Assembly: GCF_039908645.1 (NCBI RefSeq) | Contig: NZ_CP150917.1 | Span: 1,832,501-1,896,500, forward strand | Source of the DNA: Pseudomonas helvetica | GTDB lineage: Bacteria > Pseudomonadota > Gammaproteobacteria > Pseudomonadales > Pseudomonadaceae | Length of the DNA: 64,000 nucleotides | Direction of reading: 5' to 3' | Part shown: positions 16,520 to 24,580 of the stretch, piece after piece | How the letters are laid out: every line of letters starts with the position of its first letter | Numbering within the stretch: the first letter of the stretch is position 1 | Notes under the pieces: generated by a model | Seen by the model: the letters and a program-made list of their open reading frames with translations, nothing else | Databases searched by the model: none | What the model was told of the DNA's origin: nothing | Made by a program: the position numbers and the translations under genes

Positions 16520-17512
16520 ATGAATCTGAGTGAACCCCGCGAGCTGGCGCCACTGCTTGAAGCCTTTCTGTTGGCCTCGGGAAAGCCGCAGTCGATGGAG
16601 CGTCTGTACGAACTCTTCGAGGAGGGCGAGCGCCCGGAGCCGCCGGTCTTCAAGAAGGCCTTGGCGATTCTCGCGAAATCCTGCGACGGTCGGGCTTTTG
16701 AGCTGAAGGAAGTCGCCTCGGGCTACCGTCTGCAAATTCGCGAGAAGTTCGCGCCCTGGGTCGGACGTCTGTGGGAAGAGCGCCCGCAGCGCTATTCCCG
16801 GGCGATGCTGGAGACCATGGCGTTGATCGCCTATCGTCAGCCGATCACCCGTGGCGAGATCGAGGATGTGCGCGGCGTGGCGGTCAACAGCCACATCGTC
16901 AAGACCCTGCTGGAGCGTGAGTGGATCAGGATCGTCGGTTATCGCGACGTACCGGGCAAGCCGGCGATGTTCGCCACCACCAAGGCGTTCCTCGATCATT
17001 TCAACCTGAAGAACCTCGACGACCTGCCACCGCTGGCCGAACTGCGCGAGCTGGAACCCGAGCCGATGCTCGAGTTCGACGACGCACCGGTGCCGCAGGG
17101 CCTGCAAGAACTGGCCGATGCCAGCGCCGAGCCGGAAGAACCGAAAGACGAGACCAGTTTCCATACCTTGCTGCTCGAACTGGACTCGATGGAAGAGGGG
17201 ATCAAGACCGACTTCGACGACTTGCTGCGTGACGGCGCGGTCAGCGACAGCGAGCCGCAATCGCCCGTTGATGCGCCCGTCGAAGTGGCGGTAGAGACCG
17301 AGCACCAGGTTGAAGCCGAGGCCGAAACTGAAGAAGTTGAGGAGGAGGCTGAAGACGACATCCTCGGCGTTGCCGAAGCTCGGGAGAAACTGCTCGCCGC
17401 CGTCGCCGCGTTGGAGCAGTCCAAACCCGAACCCGAACCCGAGCTGAGCGACGAAGAAGCCGAAGCCCAGGCCCTCGCCGAAGCGATCGAGAACGAACGC
17501 CGTCAGTTTTAG
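16520..17512 (+). CDS. scpB: segregation and condensation protein B with long acidic tail
   Basis: A 330-residue protein. The first about 175 residues are the two winged-helix domains of ScpB (LLEAFLLASGKPQSMERLYE, YSRAMLETMALIAYRQPITR, VKTLLEREWIRIVGYRDVPG). The rest (about 180-325) is a low-complexity, strongly acidic tail rich in Glu, Asp, Ala and Pro. ScpB dimers bind ScpA in the SMC condensin. Typical ScpB is about 180-200 residues; the extension is a feature of pseudomonads and may modulate contacts with DNA or SMC, which is inference. Confidence 0.93.
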   Translation: MNLSEPRELAPLLEAFLLASGKPQSMERLYELFEEGERPEPPVFKKALAILAKSCDGRAFELKEVASGYRLQIREKFAPWVGRLWEERPQRYSRAMLETMALIAYRQPITRGEIEDVRGVAVNSHIVKTLLEREWIRIVGYRDVPGKPAMFATTKAFLDHFNLKNLDDLPPLAELRELEPEPMLEFDDAPVPQGLQELADASAEPEEPKDETSFHTLLLELDSMEEGIKTDFDDLLRDGAVSDSEPQSPVDAPVEVAVETEHQVEAEAETEEVEEEAEDDILGVAEAREKLLAAVAALEQSKPEPEPELSDEEAEAQALAEAIENERRQF

Positions 17513-17710
17513 GATTGAGGGGCGCCCAAAGATCCTTGCGCACCACCGGTCGGCGGAAAAACAATTAACTGACCGTTTATCCGCTAGTCTCTGATGCGCG
17601 AGCGGCGTCATGCGCGTATGATTCGCGACCCTTCGGCGATCCTTTCGCCCAAAGACCAGATTTCAAATCTTCAGGCCATGCCTGAACAGACCACACCGGG
17701 AGGTGCCCAG

Positions 17711-18994
17711 ATGAGTATCAACGACCAGAAAGACGACCAGGAAATCGGCCCAGCAGGCGAAAAACTGCAGAAAGTCCTCGCCCGTATCGGTGTCGGCTCG
17801 CGCCGCGACGTAGAAGCCTGGATCAGTCATGGCCGGATCAAGGTCAACGGCAAAGATGCCACCCTTGGCCTGCGAGTCGACCTGCACGACGCCATCACCA
17901 TCGATGGCAAGGTGATCAAGCGTGAAGAAGCGGCCGAATCGGTCCGCCGCGTGATCATGTACAACAAACCCGACGGCGAAATCTGCACCCGTGACGACCC
18001 GGAAGGCCGTCCGACCGTGTTCGACAAAATGCCGAAACCCAAAGAAGGCCGCTGGATCAACATCGGTCGTCTGGACATCAACACCACCGGTTTGCTGATG
18101 TTCACCACCGACGGTGAACTGGCCAACCGCCTGATGCACCCATCCTACGAAATGGACCGTGAGTACGCGGTACGTGTTCGTGGTGAAGTCGACGACGAAA
18201 TGATCGAGCGTCTGAAGGCTGGCGTCGTTCTCGAAGACGGCCCGGCGAAGTTCACCGACATCAAGCAGGCTCCAGGTGGCGAAGGTTTCAACCACTGGTA
18301 CCACTGCGTGGTGATGGAAGGTCGTAACCGTGAAGTTCGACGTCTGTGGGAATCCCAGGGGCTGGTGGTCAGCCGTCTGAAGCGCGTGCGTTTCGGTCCG
18401 GTGTTCCTCAACTCTGACCTGCCGATGGGCCGCTGGCGCGAAATGAGCCAGTACGAAGTCGACGTACTGAGTGCTGAAGTCGGTTTGACCCCGGTGGCTA
18501 TGCCGCAAATGAACGCCAAGAGCAAAGACAAGCTTGAGCGTATGCAGCGCAAGTCGTCGCGCCCGGTCGGCAAGAGCGAGCGCGTGCGGACCCTGCGTCC
18601 AGCGACTGGTGCTCCAGCGGCTGCTGGTCCGCGTCCAGCGCGCGAGCCGCAGATTGAAGGCGAGCGTCCGGCTCGCAAGCCGGCACCACGTCAGGACGGC
18701 GAGCGCGGTCCACGCACTCCGCGTCCGGCCAACGGTCGCACTGAACGTGGCGAAGGCCGCGGTGCTCCGTCCGGTGGTCGCAGCGATCGCGGTGCGCCGG
18801 CAGGTCGTGGTGAGTCGGGTCGCGGTACGCCAGTGGCAGACCGTCCGTCCGACACCAAGCGCCCGGCCAAGCCTGCGCCGAAAAAGCGTCCGGGCATCGT
18901 CCTGGTCGACCGTGATGCGCCATCGGGCAAGCGTCGCGGCGCACCGGCCGGTTCCGGTCAGCGTCCTGGCTTTGGTCGTCGCAAGCCGGAATAA
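17711..18994 (+). CDS. rluB: 23S rRNA pseudouridine synthase RluB with basic tail
   Basis: About 427 residues. An S4 RNA-binding domain (about 15-75, EKLQKVLARIGVGSRRDVE) precedes the RsuA/RluB/E/F catalytic domain, whose motif GRLDINTTGLLMFTTDG carries the catalytic aspartate. After about residue 260 comes a repetitive, highly basic tail of Arg, Gly, Pro and Ala. RluB makes the pseudouridine near position 2605 of 23S rRNA. ATG 17711 is chosen because GGGAGGTG stands at the right distance; an ATG at 17678 is possible. A strong terminator follows. Confidence 0.92.
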   Translation: MSINDQKDDQEIGPAGEKLQKVLARIGVGSRRDVEAWISHGRIKVNGKDATLGLRVDLHDAITIDGKVIKREEAAESVRRVIMYNKPDGEICTRDDPEGRPTVFDKMPKPKEGRWINIGRLDINTTGLLMFTTDGELANRLMHPSYEMDREYAVRVRGEVDDEMIERLKAGVVLEDGPAKFTDIKQAPGGEGFNHWYHCVVMEGRNREVRRLWESQGLVVSRLKRVRFGPVFLNSDLPMGRWREMSQYEVDVLSAEVGLTPVAMPQMNAKSKDKLERMQRKSSRPVGKSERVRTLRPATGAPAAAGPRPAREPQIEGERPARKPAPRQDGERGPRTPRPANGRTERGEGRGAPSGGRSDRGAPAGRGESGRGTPVADRPSDTKRPAKPAPKKRPGIVLVDRDAPSGKRRGAPAGSGQRPGFGRRKPE

Positions 18995-19010
18995 TCGGTA
19001 AGCGCTCCAT

Positions 19011-19048
19011 AAAAAACGCCAACCCTCGGGTTGGCGTTTTTTTTTTGC
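19011..19048 (+). terminator. rho-independent terminator of rluB
   Basis: AACGCCAACC and GGTTGGCGTT form a perfect stem around CTCG, followed by an uninterrupted run of ten T residues and preceded by an A run. It begins 17 bases after the rluB stop codon and may act on both strands. Confidence 0.92.
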
Positions 19049-19057
19049 CTCTTTGGA

Positions 19058-19147
19058 GCATCGCGGGCAAGCCTTGCTCCTACAGATTTACCTCCATTTT
19101 CAAGATCACCGCAAAACCTGTAGGAGCATGGCTTGCCCGCGATGACG
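19058..19147. repeat. REP/BIME inverted pair (TGTAGGAGC type)
   Basis: CATCGCGGGCAAGCCTTGCT followed by CCTACAG on the left, and CTGTAGGAGCATGGCTTGCC followed by CGCGATG on the right, are inverted copies about 35 bases apart. It is the same family as 2331-2401, and lies between the rluB terminator and the convergent aminopeptidase gene. Confidence 0.8.
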
Positions 19148-19172
19148 TCAGCCGCGTCACCACTGAACTCGC

Positions 19173-20135
19173 TTAGAACACAAACCGCCCATCAAACACC
19201 GGCTTGTCATCCAGCGCCAACACGCCGCTGGCGAAGATCAGGTCCAGGTGATGGCTGCCCTTGGCGCCACCGCCCAACCCCAGGTGGAGGCCGCAATGGC
19301 GCTCTTCGAAGCCGGCGTTGCGCGCATACAGGTCCTTGACGCCCTCGTTGGTGCCGATCCCCAACTCCTCGATGCGTCGGTTGGAAGGATTGGCATCCAG
19401 GTATTTGTTGAAGTCATGTTCCAGCCCCGGCACTTGCGTGGCGATTCGGCTGATGGTCGAGTTCTCGATCCACAATTCCAGCGGCGATTCGAGCACACCA
19501 TATTTGCGGGCGAAAGGAATGGTGCCGAGGAAGGTACCGACGAACTTTACCTGGCCATTGATGGCTTCGCTGTGGGTGGCGATCTCGCCGGGCGCCAGAT
19601 CGAAGTTGCCGACGCCGTTGATATTGGTCCACTTCTTGATGCTGCTCAGCGGTGTTTCAAAGTAAGAGCCATGTCGATCACTGAAGCTCAGGGTGGTGGC
19701 CTGGGACATGCGCTGGATCAGATGGCTGTTGAGCCCGGCGATACGTTGCGGCGTGACACTGAAGGTGTCGTAGAAGTAATCGCCGTAATCCTTGAACAGC
19801 AGCGACTTCTTCCAGTGGTCGGCCATGACGCTTTGCAGGGCGCGAACAAACTCGGGGCCGTCCGGGCGCGGGTTGGGCAGGGTCGACGAGTCATAGAAGA
19901 AAATGTACAGATCGCAGTCGGCAATCGCCTGCGCCAGGGTTTGGGTTGGTTCGAGGTCCAGGCGCATGGCGCTGAAGTGAAATGGCTCGTTGGTCGCTTG
20001 CTCGATGATCGCGCCGGTCAACGCCTCGTAAGGTTGCGTATGCCCAAGCAAGACCTTGGCCGGACGTACGCCAACGAGGGCAGGGTGGTGTTCGAGGTAG
20101 TAAAGGAAATGCGAAATGGCGCGGAGTCTTTCCAT
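19173..20135 (-). CDS. M29-type (leucyl) aminopeptidase-like protein, short form
   Basis: A 320-residue protein whose C-terminal half reads like the catalytic domain of M29 aminopeptidases (AmpS/AmpT). APGEIATHSEAINGQVKF supplies the first glutamate, RRIEELGIGTNEGVKD the second, and GLHLGLGGGAKGSHHLDLIF the histidines and the H-x-D pair, so all expected metal ligands appear present. The N-terminal domain is shorter than in AmpT (about 410 residues in full). M29 enzymes remove N-terminal residues using Co/Zn. A 45-codon peptide gene lies 67 bases upstream on the same strand with a strong hairpin between. The ATG at 20135 has AGGGAGGA upstream. A role in processing that peptide is inferred, not shown. 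Confidence 0.65.
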   Translation of the reverse strand: MERLRAISHFLYYLEHHPALVGVRPAKVLLGHTQPYEALTGAIIEQATNEPFHFSAMRLDLEPTQTLAQAIADCDLYIFFYDSSTLPNPRPDGPEFVRALQSVMADHWKKSLLFKDYGDYFYDTFSVTPQRIAGLNSHLIQRMSQATTLSFSDRHGSYFETPLSSIKKWTNINGVGNFDLAPGEIATHSEAINGQVKFVGTFLGTIPFARKYGVLESPLELWIENSTISRIATQVPGLEHDFNKYLDANPSNRRIEELGIGTNEGVKDLYARNAGFEERHCGLHLGLGGGAKGSHHLDLIFASGVLALDDKPVFDGRFVF

Positions 20136-20163
20136 GAATCCTCCCTGACAGTCAGCGAATAGT

Positions 20164-20194
20164 GGCAGGTACGACCGGCCGGCACGTACCTGCC
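20164..20194 (-). promoter_or_regulatory. intercistronic hairpin between the peptide gene and the aminopeptidase gene
   Basis: GGCAGGTACG and CGTACCTGCC form a perfect ten-base stem with an 11-base loop that is itself palindromic (CCGGCCGG). It starts 9 bases after the peptide stop codon and ends before the aminopeptidase ribosome site. There is no T-run. Such structures usually stabilise the upstream message or partly stop transcription so that a small upstream product is made in excess. Confidence 0.6.
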
Positions 20195-20202
20195 TGGATA
20201 TC

Positions 20203-20340
20203 TTACAAAGGCCACATCGCCGTGCCGAACGGAACGACCGCGTCGGCTTGCATCATTTCAACAGCAGCGTCATGGGTCGGCGCTTCAAACCACTCGTCCA
20301 GTTGCAGTTCGGTTTCCAGGTCTTTATTCATTGCTTGCAT
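20203..20340 (-). CDS. 45-residue peptide encoded ahead of the M29-like aminopeptidase (possible precursor peptide)
   Basis: Reading from ATG 20340, preceded by AGGGAGA at normal spacing, the frame encodes 45 residues and stops with TAA. It starts MQAMNKDLETELQLDEWFEA, continues with PTHDAAVEMMQADAVV and ends PFGTAMWPL. The peptide is acidic with no signal peptide, membrane segment or cysteine, and its last residues are hydrophobic and aromatic. It looks like the leader-plus-core layout of ribosomal peptide precursors, though a small regulatory subunit is also possible. A very AT-rich stretch upstream probably holds its promoter. The family is not recognised. Confidence 0.6.
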   Translation of the reverse strand: MQAMNKDLETELQLDEWFEAPTHDAAVEMMQADAVVPFGTAMWPL

Positions 20341-20399
20341 AGTGAATCTCCCTGATAGCTTTAAGGTTGAATGACGGTGCTGTTTTCAGTGCATGAATA

Positions 20400-20600
20400 A
20401 ATCATTGCGACTGAAAAAACTGCCGCTTACTTGCGGGACTTCACGGTCTGGCAAGTGGTTGGAAACCTAGTCCAGTACTTTTTAAAATACAATTTAAAAT
20501 TTAAATTCAATTGCGGTGAAATTTTTATTCCGTTTTTTGTTGTCTGTTTTTTCAATTAAAAACAAAACGCTAACTCGGTCTCATCGGCAGGAATGGGGCT
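20400..20600. other. AT-rich intergenic stretch, likely promoter region for the peptide/aminopeptidase pair
   Basis: Base composition falls sharply here, with runs such as TTTTAAAATACAATTTAAAA and AAATTTAAATT around 20480-20510 and T-rich DNA to about 20580. It lies upstream of the minus-strand peptide gene. No coding frame is convincing. The composition contrasts with the G+C-rich neighbours and could mark a strong promoter, a silencer-protein binding region or acquired DNA. Confidence 0.5.
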
Positions 20601-20851
20601 GCTGTCAATTTGCAGTCGGCCTCCAGAAAGATCTGTTGTGGAAAAAATACGTTACGCCTCGTAAAGGAAGCTTTACGAAAAGCCGCGTTCTGCGCCATGG
20701 ATTCGGGTTGCAGTGAGGGCTGTAAGGAAAAGCTTCCGGTTGGCGCTCGGTCATACGGTTTGCAGGGCTCTGGTCCGCTTGTTTCAAGACGGTTTCAGCG
20801 GTGAGATGCGCCCATGCCTGTCGTGCAGGTGCATAACAAGAAGGAGGCGCA

Positions 20852-20998
20852 ATGAACGCCGTGAGTCATCTCCATCTCTCTTCGAGGGACGATTTTTCCA
20901 TCGTCCCCGTCAACGACCCGCAAAGGTCTGAGCCTTTTTTTGCAGCCGTCCGGGCTCCCCGAGGCGGACACAGGCAATCCCGGCAAACGACACGCTGA
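20852..20998 (+). CDS. possible 48-residue peptide with perfect ribosome site
   Basis: ATG 20852 is preceded by AAGGAGG at ideal spacing and opens a 48-codon frame ending at TGA 20996-20998. It starts MNAVSHLHLSSRDDFSIV and ends in an Arg/Gln/Gly-rich stretch. No family is recognised. The frame contains an 8-base-pair hairpin (20886-20907) and a T7 run (20935-20941) after small inverted repeats, so the region may be an RNA element with a translated leader rather than a stable protein gene. Confidence 0.4.
   Translation: MNAVSHLHLSSRDDFSIVPVNDPQRSEPFFAAVRAPRGGHRQSRQTTR
20886..20907 (+). promoter_or_regulatory. hairpin inside the small ORF upstream of the permease
   Basis: GGGACGAT and ATCGTCCC form a perfect stem around TTTTCC. 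Shortly after it, GACC-GGTC and AAGG-CCTT short inverted repeats lead into a run of seven T residues at 20935-20941, which resembles a weak intrinsic terminator on the plus strand. This could be the end of an upstream small transcript or an attenuator. Confidence 0.4.
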
Positions 20999-21009
20999 TT
21001 CAGCGGTGT

Positions 21010-21038
21010 CTGGCAGCAGGGGGTTACAGGTGTACAAT
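21010..21038 (+). promoter_or_regulatory. sigma-70-like promoter for the leader and aromatic permease
   Basis: CTGGCA (-35, 4 of 6 matches) and TACAAT (-10, 5 of 6 matches) are separated by exactly 17 bases. Initiation near 21045 would give a leader transcript of about 245 bases before the permease start, including the 20-codon leader ORF. Confidence 0.5.
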
Positions 21039-21166
21039 GCGCCGCGTTTTAACTGTGACCTCCCTGCGTAACTGCGCAAACTCAAGGCTATCCGCTTTGT
21101 TAACTCCGCCGCGCCACAAGCGTGTCGGGTTCGATTTCGTCACAGATAAAAACAAACAGGTGACGC

Positions 21167-21229
21167 ATGACCGGTAAAAAAACGCTGAACTCCTGGTGCC
21201 TGCGCTGGGGTTTGATCCGCGCTGCTTGA
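21167..21229 (+). CDS. 20-residue Trp-containing leader peptide candidate
   Basis: ATG 21167 follows CAGGTGACGC and opens a 20-codon frame ending in TGA. The middle is LNSWCLRWGL, so two tryptophans fall within five codons in a 20-residue peptide. It ends 60 bases before the aromatic amino acid permease start and lies in its predicted 5' untranslated region. This is the typical layout of amino-acid-responsive attenuation or ribosome-stalling leaders. No clean terminator/antiterminator pair is obvious by eye, so the mechanism is open. Confidence 0.5.
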   Translation: MTGKKTLNSWCLRWGLIRAA

Positions 21230-21289
21230 TCCTGATCCGAGCGGCAACGTCTTAACGAACATTATCAAACCTTGCGTGAGACCCTTTTC

Positions 21290-22711
21290 ATGAGTGGACA
21301 AAACTCGCATTCAGGTACGCTTCAACGCGGCCTGAAAAATCGCCATATTCAACTGATCGCCCTCGGTGGCGCGATCGGTACCGGATTGTTCCTGGGCTCT
21401 GCCGGTGTGCTGAAATCGGCCGGCCCGTCGATGATTCTCGGTTACGCAATCTGTGGCTTCATCGCTTTCATGATCATGCGCCAACTGGGCGAAATGATCG
21501 TTGAAGAGCCGGTGGCCGGCTCGTTCAGCCACTTTGCGCACAAGTACTGGGGCGGTTTCGCCGGCTTCCTGTCGGGCTGGAACTGCTGGATCCTGTACAT
21601 CCTGGTGGGCATGTCGGAACTGACTGCGGTCGGCAAATACGTGCACTACTGGTGGCCGGATGTCCCGACCTGGGCCTCGGCTGCAGTGTTCTTCGTGATG
21701 ATCAATGCGATCAACCTGGCTAACGTCAAAGTCTTTGGCGAAGCTGAGTTCTGGTTTGCGATCATCAAGGTCGTGGCGATCGTCGGCATGATTGCCCTGG
21801 GCAGCTATCTGCTGGTCAGCGGCCATGGCGGCCCGCAAGCCTCGGTGAGCAACCTGTGGGAACACGGTGGGTTCTTCCCGAATGGCGTCAGTGGTCTGGT
21901 GATGGCCATGGCGATCATCATGTTCTCCTTCGGCGGCCTGGAAATGCTCGGTTTCACCGCAGCAGAAGCCGACAAGCCGAAAACCGTGATCCCGAAAGCC
22001 ATCAATCAGGTGATCTACCGGATCCTGATTTTCTACATCGGCGCCCTGGTGGTTCTGCTGTCGCTGACTCCGTGGGACAGCTTGCTGGTGAGCCTGAATG
22101 CGTCCGGCGATGCCTATAGTGGCAGCCCGTTCGTTCAGGTGTTCTCGATGCTGGGCAGCAAGACCGCGGCGCACATCCTTAACTTCGTGGTGCTGACTGC
22201 TGCGCTGTCGGTGTACAACAGCGGCACCTACTGCAACAGCCGCATGTTGCTGGGCATGGCTGAACAGGGCGACGCCCCGAAAGGCCTGGCGAAGATCGAC
22301 AAGCGCGGCGTGCCGGTGCGTTCGATCCTGGCCTCGGCCGCGGTAACGTTCGTTGCGGTGGTGATGAACTACCTGATCCCGCAGCACGCGCTGGAACTGC
22401 TGATGTCGCTGGTGGTTGCAACGCTGGTGATCAACTGGGCGATGATCAGTTTCTCGCACTTCAAGTTCCGCCAGCACATGAACCGCACCAAACAAACGCC
22501 GTTGTTCAAGGCGCTGTGGTACCCGTACGGCAACTACATCTGCCTGGCGTTCGTGGCCTTTATCCTGTGCATCATGCTGATGATCCCGGGTATCCAGATC
22601 TCGGTCTACGCGATTCCGGTGTGGGTCCTGTTCATGTGGGTCTGCTACAACATCAAGAACAAACGCAGCGCTCAGCACGCGTTGAATGCTGCGGCTTCTG
22701 CAGTGAAGTAA
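21290..22711 (+). CDS. aromatic amino acid permease (AroP/PheP type, APC superfamily)
   Basis: A 473-residue transporter with 12 membrane helices. The AAT-family start is LQRGLKNRHIQLIALGGAIG followed by TGLFLGSAGV; other conserved parts are GEMIVEEPVAGSFSHFAHKY, the NCWILYILVGMSELTAVGKY segment and FSFGGLEMLGFTAAEADKP. These match AroP/PheP-like proton-coupled importers of Phe, Tyr and Trp better than basic or GABA permeases. ATG 21290 has no strong ribosome site nearby. The long 5' leader with a Trp-containing short ORF suggests regulation by aromatic amino acid supply. A terminator follows. Confidence 0.85.
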   Translation: MSGQNSHSGTLQRGLKNRHIQLIALGGAIGTGLFLGSAGVLKSAGPSMILGYAICGFIAFMIMRQLGEMIVEEPVAGSFSHFAHKYWGGFAGFLSGWNCWILYILVGMSELTAVGKYVHYWWPDVPTWASAAVFFVMINAINLANVKVFGEAEFWFAIIKVVAIVGMIALGSYLLVSGHGGPQASVSNLWEHGGFFPNGVSGLVMAMAIIMFSFGGLEMLGFTAAEADKPKTVIPKAINQVIYRILIFYIGALVVLLSLTPWDSLLVSLNASGDAYSGSPFVQVFSMLGSKTAAHILNFVVLTAALSVYNSGTYCNSRMLLGMAEQGDAPKGLAKIDKRGVPVRSILASAAVTFVAVVMNYLIPQHALELLMSLVVATLVINWAMISFSHFKFRQHMNRTKQTPLFKALWYPYGNYICLAFVAFILCIMLMIPGIQISVYAIPVWVLFMWVCYNIKNKRSAQHALNAAASAVK

Positions 22712-22728
22712 CGCAGAAAGCAGAAACG

Positions 22729-22760
22729 ACAAACCCGGCCATGTGCCGGGTTTGTTGTTT
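22729..22760 (+). terminator. rho-independent terminator of the permease gene
   Basis: AAACCCGGC and GCCGGGTTT form a nine-base-pair stem around a CATGT loop, followed by TGTTGTTTT. It begins about 20 bases after the permease stop codon. Confidence 0.85.
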
Positions 22761-22855
22761 TCAGGGTTCATACAAAACTCTGTGGGGACGAGCCTGTAAT
22801 CTCCTTCAGGCTATTCGGGTATCCTGATGCACTCCTAACGCGGATACGCTTTTCC

Positions 22856-23269
22856 ATGCTGGTGATTTCCAACAACGTGCATCTGCCGGATGCCGAGATC
22901 GAATTGACCGCCATTCGTGCGCAAGGTGCGGGTGGGCAGAACGTCAACAAGGTCTCCAGCGCGGTGCACCTGCGCTTCGATATTCCGGCGTCATCCTTGC
23001 CGGAGTTCTACAAGGAGCGCTTGCTGGCGCTGCGTGACAGTCGGATTACCAGCGACGGCGTGATCATCATCAAGGCCCAGCAGTACCGCACGCAGGAGGC
23101 CAACCGCGCCGATGCGCTGGCGCGACTGACCGAGTTGATCCTCAGCGCCACCAAGGTTGAAAAGAAGCGTCGTCCGACCAAGCCGACCCTGGGTTCGAAG
23201 AAGCGTCGGCTGGAGTCAAAAACCAAGCGCGGCTCGATCAAGGCCGGGCGCGGCAAAGTCGACTTCTAG
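22856..23269 (+). CDS. arfB: alternative ribosome-rescue factor B (peptidyl-tRNA hydrolase)
   Basis: A 137-residue class-I release-factor-like protein without a codon-recognition domain. The catalytic GGQ is seen in [20 protein letters not shown] near residues 25-28, and the C-terminal tail is the strongly basic, ribosome-entry-channel tail ([20 protein letters not shown] and onward). It frees stalled ribosomes by hydrolysing peptidyl-tRNA. The length is normal for ArfB/YaeJ. Its stop codon overlaps the convergent MFS gene by 4 bases. Confidence 0.95.
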   Translation: MLVISNNVHLPDAEIELTAIRAQGAGGQNVNKVSSAVHLRFDIPASSLPEFYKERLLALRDSRITSDGVIIIKAQQYRTQEANRADALARLTELILSATKVEKKRRPTKPTLGSKKRRLESKTKRGSIKAGRGKVDF

Positions 23270-24465
23270 GGCACTTCGCGCTCTTCACGATACTTTGGTG
23301 ATTGCCGGTACAGGTAGAAGCTGAGCATCAAACCGCTCAGCGCGGCGAGGGCGGCGAACAGGAAGATCGAGGCAAAGCCGAATCCGGCCGCGATGGCGCC
23401 CGCCAACGGCCCGGTGATCCCCAATGACAAGTCGATGAACAGCGAGTAAGCGCCGACTGCCGCGCCACGGCTGGAGGCGGGCACCAGATTCACCGCTTCC
23501 ACGCCCAGCGCCGGGAACACCAGCGAGAAGCCGAACCCGCTCAACGCCGCGCCTGCCAGTGCCCAGTGTGCGTCCGGGGCCAGCCACAACAGCAACAGGC
23601 CAAGGGTTTCGACCGACAGGCAGGCAATGGCCACGCGAAAACCGCCGAGGCGATTGATCAGGTTACCGAACAACAGGCGCGCGCCAATGAAGCAGGCGCC
23701 GAACAGGCTCAGGCAGAGCACGGCGTTGTCCCAGTGTCGGGTGGCGTAATACAGGGTGATGAAGGTGGCGATGGTGCCGAAGCCGATCGAGCCCAGCGCC
23801 AGTCCACAGCCGTGGGGCAGCACCCGCCCCAGCACATGCATGAACGGCAGGCGTTCGCCGGCAACGATCGGCGCCGCGGTTTTTGGCCAGGCCAGCAGCA
23901 GCCCCAACGCTGCCAACAACAGAATGCTCACGCCCATGCTCCACAGCCCCAAGTGATGCACCAGCAGCACGCCGAGCGGTGCGCCGACCGCCAGCGCACC
24001 GTAACTGGCGATGCCGTTCCAGGAGATAACCTTGGCGGTATTCGCTGCGCCGACCCGACCGATGCCCCAACCAATCGATCCCGAACCGACCAGGCTTTCG
24101 GCACTGCCCAGTACCAGTCGGCCGATCAGCAGGCTGATCAGGCTCAAGGTCGGCAGGTTTTGCGTCCAGGCCGACAGCAGCATAAACACGCCGCTCAAGC
24201 CGCAGCCCGCCAGGCCGATCATTACCGCGCGTTTGCTTCCCTGGTTGTCGATGATCCGTCCTGCGTACGGGCGGCTGAGCAGGGTGGCGAGGTATTGCAC
24301 ACTGATCACCAGGCCCGCGATCACCGCGCCAAAGCCCAGGTCGCTGTGCACGTAACCCGGCAACACGGCTAAGGGGATGCCGATATTCAGATAGCCGATG
24401 AAGGTAAACAGGACGATGGAAACGACTTGCAGCGTGACCGCCATGGGGCGCTGAGGATCTGGCAT
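23266..24465 (-). CDS. MFS transporter (YfcJ/YhhS-like)
   Basis: A 399-residue major facilitator protein with 12 hydrophobic segments. The inter-helix loop motif is [21 protein letters not shown] near residues 64-84, and a similar region ([15 protein letters not shown]) begins the second half. The family comprises putative drug or sugar efflux permeases; the substrate is unknown. The start at 24465 lacks a strong ribosome site, and an alternative ATG at 24444 would remove seven residues. Nothing around it suggests a pathway. Confidence 0.88.
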   Translation of the reverse strand: MPDPQRPMAVTLQVVSIVLFTFIGYLNIGIPLAVLPGYVHSDLGFGAVIAGLVISVQYLATLLSRPYAGRIIDNQGSKRAVMIGLAGCGLSGVFMLLSAWTQNLPTLSLISLLIGRLVLGSAESLVGSGSIGWGIGRVGAANTAKVISWNGIASYGALAVGAPLGVLLVHHLGLWSMGVSILLLAALGLLLAWPKTAAPIVAGERLPFMHVLGRVLPHGCGLALGSIGFGTIATFITLYYATRHWDNAVLCLSLFGACFIGARLLFGNLINRLGGFRVAIACLSVETLGLLLLWLAPDAHWALAGAALSGFGFSLVFPALGVEAVNLVPASSRGAAVGAYSLFIDLSLGITGPLAGAIAAGFGFASIFLFAALAALSGLMLSFYLYRQSPKYREEREVP

Positions 24466-24580
24466 GGGAATGGGTCCACGGGACAGCAGGATAGATAGGC
24501 TGCTTATGATACCGGTGGTTGGATGCGCAGAGGGGGAGAAATTGGTGCCGGGTGTCGATCGTTGTGTTGCCTGGCCGGAA

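Noticed and set aside
19173..20340. Peptide and aminopeptidase pair considered as a toxin-antitoxin system
   Set aside because: The large protein has metallopeptidase motifs of the M29 family rather than a toxin fold, and the peptide has no DNA-binding or membrane-toxin pattern.
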